A DNA stretch of 62,034 nt from an uncultured Fenollaria sp. (GTDB lineage Bacteria; Bacillota; Clostridia; Tissierellales; Peptoniphilaceae), in the NCBI RefSeq assembly GCF_946221515.1, contig NZ_CAMJVK010000004.1, forward strand, positions 1 through 62,034, in the 5' to 3' direction. A program made the position numbers and the translations under genes. The notes below the pieces were generated by a model, which ran no database searches, had not been told where the DNA came from, and was given only the letters and a program-made list of their open reading frames with translations. Positions 26,505 to 35,092 of this stretch are shown here, one piece after another. Within the stretch, counting starts at the first letter, position 1. Each line of letters starts with the position of its first letter.

Positions 26505-26815
26505 TAAAAAAAAGCAGCACACACACGCGTACTGCTTTTGGGGATGGTAATAGTAAACAAGAAAGCAATCAAGGACCCCAAAGTCCATTTCAGGGGCAAA
26601 GAAATCTATTAATGAAGGAGGATTTCTTTTAAAACCCAAACTCGAGCCTAGCCCTTGCCCGAGAGCCTCGATTTAAGTAAAAAGTTCGTGATGCGAGACT
26701 TGGGTAGCCACATGAGAGTCATAAACCGATCAAGACCTCAATGCAGCCTACGAAGGAGAACCCCCTAGATTACTTTCCGTGTAGTTCAGTGTACTAGCAA
26801 CTACTTCGAACTACA
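26505..26815 (-). ncRNA. Candidate structured non-coding RNA gene (~310 nt)
   Basis: The minus strand has a consensus promoter (26822-26850) and a strong intrinsic terminator (AAAAGCAG/CTGCTTTT then T tract, 26504-26540). The predicted transcript folds into GTAGTTC/GAACTAC at its 5' end. A long arm follows in which AAGTAA pairs with TTACTT around a hairpin closed by CGTAG/CTAC, with an asymmetric bubble. A housekeeping RNA such as 6S RNA would fit a single strongly promoted gene with a long bulged arm. I see no RNase P, tmRNA or SRP signature, and no open frame with a ribosome-binding site. Confidence 0.6.
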
Positions 26816-26821
26816 GAGTGT

Positions 26822-26850
26822 ATTATATTATAAAAGGAAGACATTGTCAA
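26822..26850 (-). promoter_or_regulatory. Consensus promoter for the ncRNA candidate
   Basis: On the minus strand: TTGACA (26845-26850), 17-nt spacer, TATAAT (26822-26827). Predicted start near 26815. Confidence 0.82.
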
Positions 26851-27051
26851 GCCCCATACAGTTTATTTGTCTTGAGAATGGCCTCGCCACTTCGTAAACC
26901 ATAGACAAATACACACACATAGACATTAATAGAAAAATTTTATACCAAATATTCATATATATAAGCCATATTAAAAGAAGACTTTTTTCCAAAAGCCTTC
27001 TTTTATATATACATATATATAGACCCTCTCTGATAATGGTCGCCTAAGCGC

Positions 27052-27213
27052 ATATATCAATCGCCTGACCTATATCAATCGCCTGACCTATATCAATCGT
27101 CCGACCTATATCAATCGTGCGGCATATATCATTAGCTGGGCTTATGTCAATAGCGCGGCACTTGTATTACGCCCGGCATATGTCATACGCCCGACATATA
27201 TATAGCGCGCGTA
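27052..27213 (-). repeat. 18-bp phased repeat array, locus 3 (9 units)
   Basis: Nine contiguous units of exactly 18 bp, from near-identical (ATATCAATCGCCTGAC) to diverged. A perfect 9-bp inverted repeat, CAAAAGTCG/CGACTTTTG, lies at 27231-27260, as beside locus 2. The array is 200 bp upstream of the S-layer promoter. Repeats touch with no spacers, so it is not a CRISPR array. Confidence 0.85.
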
Positions 27214-27366
27214 AAAGACAAAACGCAAAAGTCGTTTTACACGCAAATCGACTTTTGTAACACACTCTTAACAAACAAAACGCTTTTTCTGTGTTATAAT
27301 GTAATTGTAAATAAAGTACCACTAGAATTGTATTGTTACAGATGTGTTAAAAAAAGTAACATTATC

Positions 27367-27423
27367 TTGCATAATATGAATTTAGGTGGTATAATACATT
27401 AAGAGTGTAGGCTTATCCTACAC
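27367..27423 (+). promoter_or_regulatory. S-layer gene promoter and 5'-terminal mRNA hairpin
   Basis: TTGCAT (27367-27372), 17-nt spacer, TATAAT (27390-27395). A perfect hairpin GTGTAGG/CCTACAC (27405-27423) begins within a few bases of the predicted start, the position typical of mRNA-stabilising 5' stems. A second -10-like TATAAT lies at 27295. Confidence 0.78.
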
Positions 27424-27447
27424 AAATACAAAAGGAGGTCATTAGAC

Positions 27448-30400
27448 ATGAGTAAAAAATTACTTGCACTACTACTTGCTATGATCATGATAGTAGGCTC
27501 ATTTACTTCAGTTCTAGCTGAAACTACTGCTCCTGCTGACGATAAAAAGGCAGAAGAAAAAGTAGACGAAAAGAAAGACGAAAAAGCAGAACCAGCTAAG
27601 ACTGAAGAAAAGACAGAAGAAAAGAAGGAAGAAGAACCTGTTAAGACTGAAGATCCAGCTTTAGACAAAGCTATCGAAGTTCTTAAGAAGGCTGGTTTCA
27701 TCACTGGTTATTCAGCAGATTCAGACGACTTCAAAGTAGAAAAGAACGTTAAGAGATCAGAATTTGCTTCTATGATCGTTAGAGCTATGGGTCTTGAAGC
27801 TTCAGCTAAAGCTTTAGCTACAATTCCTACAGGATTCAAAGACGTTCCTACAAACCACTGGGCAAACGGTTACATCGCAGTTGCTAAACAACAAGGCTTT
27901 GTAAACGGTTATACAGACGGTACATTCAGACCAGACAGACAAATCTCTTACCAAGACATGGCTACAATGCTTACAATCGCTCTTGGTCAAGCAGAAGTTG
28001 GTACAGTATATCCAGCAGGATACATTGTAAAAGCTCAACAACTAGGTTTATTTAACAACGTAAACGTTCCAGCTTACACTGACATGGCTACTAGAGGAAA
28101 CGTTTTCAAGATGCTTTACAACATGATTACAAGCAAAGAATTTGGTCAAAGAAAGATTGTTAAAGCTATCGTTCTAGAAAACTCTAGAGTTGAAAAGATG
28201 AACGACGACGAAATCGTTGTTGAAGTTATCAAAGTTGTTCAAGAAGCTAACTGGGTTGGAGCTAACAGAGATAAGAGAGGCGACCAACACAAATACGTAC
28301 TTGACAAAGACCTTAAGTTAGACGCTGAAGAATTAATTGGTAAAGTTGTTGATATCACAGTTAACAAAGACGACAAGATTGTTGACGTTACAGTTGATAA
28401 AACATATGATTACAAAGAAGGTCAAATCACTAGCGTTGACTACAAGAAATTTGGTCTAGACAACACTAAATACACTGCATTATTTGATGAAAGATATGAC
28501 AGAGAAGATGAAAGAATCTACAGAACATATCTAAACAGCAAAGACTACAAATATGAAGACTTTGCTAAAGACTACAAAGAAGGCAAATATGATTTTGCAA
28601 GAGTAACAGTTAAGAACGGTAAAGTTGTATTTATCGATGCTTACAAATTTGACGATATCGCTCCAGTTGCAGAAGTTAAAGACGGAGACGTTTGGTACTA
28701 TGACGACTTAAGAGACGGTAGAGTTGTTAAAGCTGGTAAGCTAGCAGACAGAATCATCACTAAGACTTCTAAAGGTTACGAAGTAGCTGAAAGAAAAGCA
28801 ATCGTTAAAGATGACGTTATCCACTTCTACAACGACTACAAGAACGCTATCGTTAGAAAAGACGCTAAGCTTGAAGCTAAGTTAGTAAAGACTCACTTAG
28901 ACAGATACGGTGACGAATATGTAGTTATCGAAGGAAAAGAAAACAACGACGAATATTGGTTAAATTACACAAGACCATTCAGAGCTGTTTACAGCTATGA
29001 AGGAAAACAATTCAACGTTATCACAGCAAGAGAACAATTAAAACCAATTCTTGGTAGAAACGTTAAATTATTAATCGCTTTAGACGGATCAGTTCAATAC
29101 ATTGACTCTGACCTAGCATGGAGCGACGGAATCCAAGCTATTAAACAAATCACTACTTACGGTGATGTAAAATTCTTACCTTCAAAGGGAGAAGCTTTCT
29201 GGGCTAAAGAAGGAAGAGGAACTGAATATTTAGATGTTTTTGGAGATTCTAACAACCTAAGACTACACAACGGATTCGCAGAAGAAGACATCGTTTATTT
29301 AAGCGCTGCTGAAAAAGAAGAAATCGGCTTAATGGCACGTATCGTTTCAGCAAAAACTTACAACGCAGGTTTAGATTGGGCATCAATGAACTACAGATAC
29401 ATCACAGTAGGTAACAAAAACTACAGATACTTTGACAATCTACACGCTTACGCTATAACAAAGAGTGGTTTAACTCAAATCGCTGACATGGATAAATTCA
29501 TTGCAGACAACAAGAATAACATAGACCTTAAGGCTTATGTAGTTTCTGAAAATGCATTAAGAGAAAGATTTGAATATCTAGAAATACCTTACTACAACTT
29601 CTTAACAAATGCAGAAGGTATTGCTAACATAGTTGTATTCGCTAACGCTAAATCAGTTACAAAGACAAATACTGTATACGCTGAAGTTTTAGATAAATAC
29701 AATACAACTACATCAGCTAGATTTAGAGATGCTCAAGGCGTTTACTACGATGTAGACCTAATCCCTGGTGGAATCAAACACACTATGTACACAGCAGGAG
29801 ACATCGTTGAACTTCACATAACTGACGCAACTAAAGACGCAGATGTTAAGAAAGGTTATGTAAAGAAAGTTGTTATCAAAAATGATCAACCATTAGTAAG
29901 CATTATTGATCTTAAATACAGAGACGCTTATGAAATCAACGGAGCAGAAAAATACTTTGACAGAGACACTCAAATCTTTAACAGACAATTAGGTGACTGG
30001 GTACAAGTATACTATGATGAAGATGACGGAAACTTCGTAAGAGTTATCAGATACTTCGAAAGAAACACTAATCCAGTAGTTAAAAATGCAGTTAACATCT
30101 TTAAGAACTTTGGTACTAACCCACTACAATTCGAATTAGTTGATGCAGACGGTAAAAACAACGTTGTTTATACAGTTAATGCAAGAACTTGGTTCGTAGG
30201 TTCTAATGGTAAAGACTACGGTTATGGTGAAACTGGTTTAACTAAGTTTGCAGATGCATATACTGATGGTGAAGTTAAAGTTGAATATGACGAAAGAACT
30301 AACTATGACGGTAAGACAGCTCTAAAGGTTACAGGATTAAGAATGCCAGAAGAAATAAAAGCAGCAAAAGCAGAAGCTGATTTAAAAGCAGCAAAAGCAG

Positions 30401-30897
30401 AAATCGAAGCTTTAGGAATGCAAAAATACGCTTCAACTGTAACTGATGAAGCAGCTGAATTCAAAAAAACTATTGCATCTATATTAACAAAATATAATGT
30501 AACTGGTGAAGTAAAAGTTGAAAATGGCATGTTAGTAACTGAACTTGCTAAGAAACCTGATACTACTAAGACAGTAAAAGCTATGAATGAATTCAAAAAA
30601 TTAACAGCAGATGAAGAAAAAGAAGAAGAAGCTAAAAAAGCAGCAGCAGCTGAAAACCTACTAAAGAGAGTAGCAAGAGAATTAGAAGGTAAGACTGTTA
30701 GATTAGGTCAAGCTTATGAAGAATCAGTAGCTAAAGCAGTTATCACAGCAAACATCGATAAATTAGCTTACGCTAAAGATGAAGGTGTTAAAGTTGATTC
30801 AGTAACAGAAAAAGACGCTGCAAAGAACGAATACACAGTAGTTATATCTCATGGAGATACAAAGAAAACAGAATCATTTGTAGTAGTTATTAAATAG
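27448..30897 (+). CDS. Major S-layer protein with N-terminal SLH domains
   Basis: A 1,149-residue secreted protein. A signal peptide ends around residue 25 (SVLA|ET), then comes a Lys/Glu/Pro-rich segment (26-70) and about three SLH domains (about 73-235, with FKDVPTNHWANGYI and GYTDGTFRPDRQI) that bind pyruvylated cell-wall polymer. The remaining 900 residues are Tyr/Asp/Lys-rich with no catalytic domain I recognise. It shares the segment KVVFIDAYKFDDI with the 56.6-kb paralogue (KVVYIKAFTFDDI). Restricted codon use, a strong promoter, a 5' hairpin and a strong ribosome-binding site point to very high expression. Confidence 0.9.
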   Translation: MSKKLLALLLAMIMIVGSFTSVLAETTAPADDKKAEEKVDEKKDEKAEPAKTEEKTEEKKEEEPVKTEDPALDKAIEVLKKAGFITGYSADSDDFKVEKNVKRSEFASMIVRAMGLEASAKALATIPTGFKDVPTNHWANGYIAVAKQQGFVNGYTDGTFRPDRQISYQDMATMLTIALGQAEVGTVYPAGYIVKAQQLGLFNNVNVPAYTDMATRGNVFKMLYNMITSKEFGQRKIVKAIVLENSRVEKMNDDEIVVEVIKVVQEANWVGANRDKRGDQHKYVLDKDLKLDAEELIGKVVDITVNKDDKIVDVTVDKTYDYKEGQITSVDYKKFGLDNTKYTALFDERYDREDERIYRTYLNSKDYKYEDFAKDYKEGKYDFARVTVKNGKVVFIDAYKFDDIAPVAEVKDGDVWYYDDLRDGRVVKAGKLADRIITKTSKGYEVAERKAIVKDDVIHFYNDYKNAIVRKDAKLEAKLVKTHLDRYGDEYVVIEGKENNDEYWLNYTRPFRAVYSYEGKQFNVITAREQLKPILGRNVKLLIALDGSVQYIDSDLAWSDGIQAIKQITTYGDVKFLPSKGEAFWAKEGRGTEYLDVFGDSNNLRLHNGFAEEDIVYLSAAEKEEIGLMARIVSAKTYNAGLDWASMNYRYITVGNKNYRYFDNLHAYAITKSGLTQIADMDKFIADNKNNIDLKAYVVSENALRERFEYLEIPYYNFLTNAEGIANIVVFANAKSVTKTNTVYAEVLDKYNTTTSARFRDAQGVYYDVDLIPGGIKHTMYTAGDIVELHITDATKDADVKKGYVKKVVIKNDQPLVSIIDLKYRDAYEINGAEKYFDRDTQIFNRQLGDWVQVYYDEDDGNFVRVIRYFERNTNPVVKNAVNIFKNFGTNPLQFELVDADGKNNVVYTVNARTWFVGSNGKDYGYGETGLTKFADAYTDGEVKVEYDERTNYDGKTALKVTGLRMPEEIKAAKAEADLKAAKAEIEALGMQKYASTVTDEAAEFKKTIASILTKYNVTGEVKVENGMLVTELAKKPDTTKTVKAMNEFKKLTADEEKEEEAKKAAAAENLLKRVARELEGKTVRLGQAYEESVAKAVITANIDKLAYAKDEGVKVDSVTEKDAAKNEYTVVISHGDTKKTESFVVVIK

Positions 30898-30914
30898 TTA
30901 ATAATTAACTAAAA

Positions 30915-30947
30915 TAAAAAGGGAGGGTCGTATGACCTTCCTTTTTT
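30915..30947 (+). terminator. S-layer gene terminator
   Basis: AGGGAGGGTC/GACCTTCCT stem with GTAT loop and a T tract. Confidence 0.85.
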
Positions 30948-31034
30948 GTACATAGAATAGTTTGTTTAGATAAAACGATATATGGGTATTGTACACATAA
31001 ACAAATAATAAATATAATTAGGAGGTATATAATT

Positions 31035-32258
31035 ATGAAGCGAGCAAATCGTATTTTAAGGTTTATTTATGCTTTTTTCTTGATTAATTTTATATATAAT
31101 AGTAATAAATTTCAAGGTATTATAGAACGATATAAATTGAACAATTTTTTTATAATAATAATTTTATCAGTAGCAACGTTTGTAATTTTATTTATAATTG
31201 ATGCAATACTCGATAAAATTTTGACATGCAAACTAATACGTAAAGACAAGGCTTACATAGCTGGTATAAATAAAGGGAATCCTTTTGAGGCTATGAAATA
31301 TTTAAAATCTACTAACTTAATTTTAGATATTATTACTTTGCTTTCTCCTAACTTATATTATAAAGTTTTAGAACTATTTGAAAAACCAAACTTTTATAAG
31401 CTTAGTAAAGCTGATAAACTATCAAGATTTAGATTAATTATAGATATCATAATAAACTATGTGCTAATTACAAGTACAATATACGTTTTATACATGAGAA
31501 CGAATTACATTAACAATATTATTACATTCATTAAAGAATTGGATCTTAGTTCTTATAAAAATTTATTTAAAATTATAATAAATCCAAAGCTTATAGGTGT
31601 AATAATAGTTTTGATTAGTGTTTTTATTTACTCTAGAAGAAAAAACAAAATAAAGGAGATTATTAATAAATACGACAAAAATTTAGAAGAAGAAGTTATA
31701 TTGAAGATTAAAGATTTATGTAAATATTTTATTGTCGACAGAGATGTTATATTACATAATATACATGCTTTAATAGAATATAAAAAGGGTTGTTTATCTA
31801 CAGAAGAAGCTATTGCAAGCAAAACTAAACTCAATTATAGTCAATCAAAGGTATTAATGAATGTAAATAATGCTGAGAAGTTAAAATCTTTAATAAAGTA
31901 TTTTCTACACAATGAGAATTGTATTTACTATTTTTATTATAATAGTACTGAGAGTAGCTTCTTGTTATTTTATAGTAAACTTAATTTTTACCTAAAGAAT
32001 AAACATGAAGACGATGTTTTAGACATACTTTTTGATGCTGAAAATTATATAAACAATTTTCTTAAGAAAGACACAGAAGAAAAAGAGTCTTTGTATAATG
32101 ATCATATATATAATGCTTTATCAGTATTAATAGATCTAATATATTTTACTGAAGACTTTAAAAAATATACAAGGCCTGGTATTGTCAACAACGAATTTTT
32201 CAAAAAGGTAATAATGCTAACTGAAAAAGTTAATGATTTACAGGAACAGAATAAATGA
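31035..32258 (+). CDS. Membrane protein of unknown function
   Basis: A 407-residue, AT-rich, Ile/Asn/Lys-rich protein. Hydrophobic segments lie around residues 8-22, 39-61, 136-158 and 188-206, followed by a cytosolic domain of about 200 residues rich in charged residues. I do not recognise the family. It has an AGGAGG ribosome-binding site and stands alone between the S-layer gene and the ImmA/FRG module. Its base composition is lower in GC than the housekeeping genes, suggesting transfer. Confidence 0.75.
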   Translation: MKRANRILRFIYAFFLINFIYNSNKFQGIIERYKLNNFFIIIILSVATFVILFIIDAILDKILTCKLIRKDKAYIAGINKGNPFEAMKYLKSTNLILDIITLLSPNLYYKVLELFEKPNFYKLSKADKLSRFRLIIDIIINYVLITSTIYVLYMRTNYINNIITFIKELDLSSYKNLFKIIINPKLIGVIIVLISVFIYSRRKNKIKEIINKYDKNLEEEVILKIKDLCKYFIVDRDVILHNIHALIEYKKGCLSTEEAIASKTKLNYSQSKVLMNVNNAEKLKSLIKYFLHNENCIYYFYYNSTESSFLLFYSKLNFYLKNKHEDDVLDILFDAENYINNFLKKDTEEKESLYNDHIYNALSVLIDLIYFTEDFKKYTRPGIVNNEFFKKVIMLTEKVNDLQEQNK

Positions 32259-32296
32259 AAATAATTATTGATTAAAAACAACTTATATCCAAAAAC

Positions 32297-32392
32297 CCAC
32301 GCTTCAAAACTCTTTCTACGCGCTTTATTTAGACAAGAAGACCCGTAGTACCTCTTAATATCATAAGTGGCACTATAGGTCTTCTTTCACTT
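32297..32392 (+). repeat. Type J direct repeat, left copy (terminator-like)
   Basis: A ~95-bp sequence beginning CCCACGCTTCAAA and ending in a long stem AAGAAGACC/GGTCTTCTT. The second copy at 34625-34720 is in the same orientation with partly compensated stem changes. The pair brackets the ImmA/FRG genes. Confidence 0.8.
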
Positions 32393-32408
32393 AATCTCAG
32401 GCTTTAAT

Positions 32409-32558
32409 CTAATATTGCTTACGCAATTCCTTGATTAGATCTTTTATTTCTCGTACTAGGCAGGAAAGAGCTTTTACTAGCTCTGCTTTGTCTTTTGCAG
32501 TATCTTTGAACAAATAAGCAAGTATCATGCCAAGTAAAGAAATTAGTTTATCTACCAC
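32409..32558 (-). CDS. Small hypothetical protein, 49 aa
   Basis: A GTG start at 32558 with a GGGGGTGAG ribosome-binding site, the same unusual type used by the two small genes at 36.4-36.9 kb. The product has a hydrophobic N-terminal segment (LISLLGMILAYLF) and an amphipathic charged C-terminal half (VREIKDLIKELRKQY). It looks like a small membrane-associated protein; YvrJ-like small proteins accompany DUF1659/DUF2922 genes elsewhere, but similarity is not clear. An intrinsic-terminator hairpin lies directly upstream on the same strand. Confidence 0.5.
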   Translation of the reverse strand: MVDKLISLLGMILAYLFKDTAKDKAELVKALSCLVREIKDLIKELRKQY

Positions 32559-32575
32559 GATCTCACCCCCATAAA

Positions 32576-32602
32576 TAAAAAAAGAGGCGTCATTGCCTCT
32601 GG
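32576..32602 (-). terminator. Intrinsic terminator upstream of the 49-aa ORF
   Basis: On the minus strand AGAGGC/GCCTCT with a 6-nt loop is followed by seven T residues and then, within 15 nt, by the ribosome-binding site of the small gene. No minus-strand gene lies upstream, so this may be an attenuator. The rest of 32603-32821 has no recognisable feature except AT-rich promoter-like DNA. Confidence 0.6.
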
Positions 32603-32821
32603 TATATATATGTCAGAAAAGTTTTTTATAAAAAAAGCAAAGTTCACTAGAATAATCTTGCTATTTGTTGAAATAGGAAATTTAAATAAATTCTATGCAC
32701 AAAGTATTAAAATTTAAAATTTTGACTGTAAAGTGCTTAAATTTAGTATGTTTTGTGGTATAATATGTATACAAGAAGTAAATAATTTGGTATACTATTT
32801 TTAAAAGTAGGTGAAAGTGTT

Positions 32822-33445
32822 ATGGATAAATTAAAAATGGATAAATTAAAAACTTATGGTGACATTTATGATGAAGAGTTTTTAAAAAAGTTTGGCGATT
32901 ATAGAAAGTATGTAGAAAAAGCGGAATTAGACAAAGAGTTTGAGGTAGATGTTAGAAAAATTGCAGATCTTTGTAAGATAGAAGTTATTGAAGAAGAACT
33001 AGATGTGTCTGGATCTTGTGAACTTTTTCACTCAGCTGCTAATGATGAATCAAGCGAATATTCTACTAATGAAGAAACTAGAGTGATAAGAATTAATATG
33101 TACGAACCTTTAGTTAGACAACGTTTTACTATAGCACATGAAATAGGTCATATATTATTAGGTCATGGGGGTATCTCATATAGAGATACAAGTTATACAA
33201 TTTACAAAGATCTTATTGAAAGGATGAATGAAGTAAGTGCTAACACTTTTGCTGCTGAATTATTGATGCCTGAAAGGTTATTAAGGAAAGCGCTAGAAAA
33301 CACAATGTCTGAACTTAATTACGATAAAACGCAAAAGTTTTCTGATAGTGATATCGATTATTTAGCGGAAAATACTGCTAAGAAAATGATGGTATCAGTT
33401 GAATCGTTTAAATACAGATTAAAAAATTTAAATATATTTAGGTAG
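32822..33445 (+). CDS. ImmA/IrrE-family metallopeptidase
   Basis: A 207-residue zinc peptidase of the ImmA/IrrE (COG2856) family; relatives cleave repressors of mobile elements or act as toxins or stress regulators. The HEIGH zinc motif lies in FTIAHEIGHILLGH (near residue 103), and the downstream Glu ligand in NEVSANTFAAELLMP. The N terminus contains an in-frame duplication MDKLKMDKLK, so a start at 32837 is also possible; AGGTG at 32811 favours 32822. No XRE repressor partner is adjacent. The FRG gene follows 6 nt downstream. Confidence 0.9.
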   Translation: MDKLKMDKLKTYGDIYDEEFLKKFGDYRKYVEKAELDKEFEVDVRKIADLCKIEVIEEELDVSGSCELFHSAANDESSEYSTNEETRVIRINMYEPLVRQRFTIAHEIGHILLGHGGISYRDTSYTIYKDLIERMNEVSANTFAAELLMPERLLRKALENTMSELNYDKTQKFSDSDIDYLAENTAKKMMVSVESFKYRLKNLNIFR

Positions 33446-33451
33446 CAGAAA

Positions 33452-34624
33452 ATGTTTTTCTTTAATAATTTTGATACGGATAATATAGAATTGACAAATG
33501 ATTACGCCAAAAATTTGTTAAATTATAAAGAAGATTCATTTTTTGAGAGCAATACGATCGAAGTTGGCTATATTGGAACCGCATTAGCAAAAAATGATGA
33601 AAAAAGAAAATATTTACTAACACATGTTAATGTGTTGGCATCCAATAGTGATGAGATAAAAAGTAGCCTGAAAAGTATTGTAAAAAAATGTGATTTTGAT
33701 ATTAAAAATAATTCTCAAGTTCATGGTTGGCAATTATTTTACTTGTATAAGGAGCTACTACAAAGATTTACAAGCAACGAATTTGGATTTAATTATTTTA
33801 GAGGCCAATCAGTTAATAAACCATTGTTACCTGGAATAATGCGAGGCGAATTAGATAAAAGCTACATCAATAATTTTGAAAGAATATATCGTAAGCTATC
33901 CTATGAATTTCCGGAAAAAATTAATTATACTGAATTCAATGGGGATGATTGCATCACGAGCAGAGAGTGTGACTTGTCTTTACTGCAACACTATGGCCTA
34001 AAAACAGCTCTTTTAGATATAACAAGAAATCCTTATATTGCTATGCTTTTTATGATTAAGGAAAACATTCGTGAATATACAGAACCAACTCTGTATTTAT
34101 TTAATATTAATGAACAATTAGAAAAAGATGAGACGTTATTTACAGAAGTAAGAAAGAATCAAACAAATGAACGTATATTAGCTCAAAAAGGTGCTTTTCT
34201 AAATTATGAGAAAACTTTACTTAAAAACAAAAATTACAAGAAAATACCCTATATCAAGATAGTATTACGCTTTGATGATACTGTTTACAAGGAAGTGTTA
34301 AACAAAGAGATAGATGCTTATACCGAGCTTAAAAAATATATCAAGGATCAGGGACACAGAGATTTAGAAAAATTTTTAGAAAATGATTTAACTGAGTTAA
34401 ATAAACAGCTTGATTCAATTGAAAAATACAAAGTAAATGCTTTAAAAGATATTTTAGAAGATTTAGAAAATAAATTGAATGAGTATTGTTATACTAAAGA
34501 AGAAATGTTTCCAGATTTTGAAAACAGGATTAGATATCTATCTAATAAGTACAATAAATCGGGAGAAGATGCTTTACGATATACTCGACGTGTAAGTAAA
34601 AATAATAACAAGAATCACAATTAA
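33452..34624 (+). CDS. FRG-domain protein
   Basis: A 390-residue protein with an FRG domain: FNYFRGQS near residue 116 and SLLQHYGLKTALLDITRNP near residue 183 are its two conserved blocks. FRG domains have unknown chemistry and are found in toxin and phage-defence contexts. The C terminus is Lys/Asn-rich with a predicted helical segment. It is co-directional and close to the ImmA peptidase, and both lie between type J repeats, so the two probably work together. Defence or toxin function is inference. Confidence 0.85.
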   Translation: MFFFNNFDTDNIELTNDYAKNLLNYKEDSFFESNTIEVGYIGTALAKNDEKRKYLLTHVNVLASNSDEIKSSLKSIVKKCDFDIKNNSQVHGWQLFYLYKELLQRFTSNEFGFNYFRGQSVNKPLLPGIMRGELDKSYINNFERIYRKLSYEFPEKINYTEFNGDDCITSRECDLSLLQHYGLKTALLDITRNPYIAMLFMIKENIREYTEPTLYLFNINEQLEKDETLFTEVRKNQTNERILAQKGAFLNYEKTLLKNKNYKKIPYIKIVLRFDDTVYKEVLNKEIDAYTELKKYIKDQGHRDLEKFLENDLTELNKQLDSIEKYKVNALKDILEDLENKLNEYCYTKEEMFPDFENRIRYLSNKYNKSGEDALRYTRRVSKNNNKNHN

Positions 34625-34720
34625 CCCACGCTTCAAATCTCTTTCTACGCGTTTTATTTATAAAAGAAGATCCATTATACCTCTTTCCATACAAAAGGGC
34701 ACTATGGGTCTTTTATGCTG
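34625..34720 (+). repeat. Type J direct repeat, right copy
   Basis: It begins at the FRG stop codon and matches 32297-32392 over about 95 bp. A further terminator hairpin (GCCTAAT/ATTAGGC, 34734-34758) follows. The remaining 34760-35055 is non-coding and contains two runs of CCATTCCATTTCCATT type. Confidence 0.8.
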
Positions 34721-35055
34721 TCTTATGCCATTCGCCTAATATTTATAACAAATTAGGCGATTTATTTTTATTTAGGCGATTATTTTTTCTATCTCACTCT
34801 TTTTACTATTTGTTATCACTCTTTTTTGAAAGAAAAATCCATTCCATTTCCATTACCATTGCCATTTCCCATTCTCTTGTTTCAGAAAAGGCCATGTTTT
34901 TGAAATAAGGAGACTATTTTTATAATCTTGTTTCAAATTGATCTTGTGGTGCAAAAATTTCACCTCAAGTTTTTTCTCTGGCAGTGCCATTCCATTTCCA
35001 TTGCCATAATCAAAGTCATAAGCACAATCTTTATCATCTCTATTCCACGCCACAC

Positions 35056-35092
35056 GCAAAAAAAGGGGTGGTACTTTTGTACTCACCCTTGC
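35056..35092 (-). terminator. Terminator of the 35.1-kb gene
   Basis: On the minus strand GGGTGAGTAC/GTACCACCC with AAAA loop precedes eight T residues. The stem overlaps the gene's stop codon. Confidence 0.8.

Noticed and set aside
26411..26639. Two ~65-codon minus-strand frames as small proteins
   Set aside because: They overlap the terminator of the predicted RNA gene, have no ribosome-binding site and their sequence is dictated by repeat DNA.
26505..26815. RNase P RNA, tmRNA or SRP RNA
   Set aside because: The GAGGAAAGTC, tRNA-like CCA end and GGAAGG/GCAGC signatures of these RNAs are missing.
27052..27213. CRISPR array
   Set aside because: Units are 18 bp, directly abutting with no spacers, and no cas genes are present.
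34840..35010. CCATTCCATTTCCATT runs as a DNA-uptake sequence
   Set aside because: Similar GGAAATGG strings occur in a few other places but are too few and too variable in this window to support an uptake signal.
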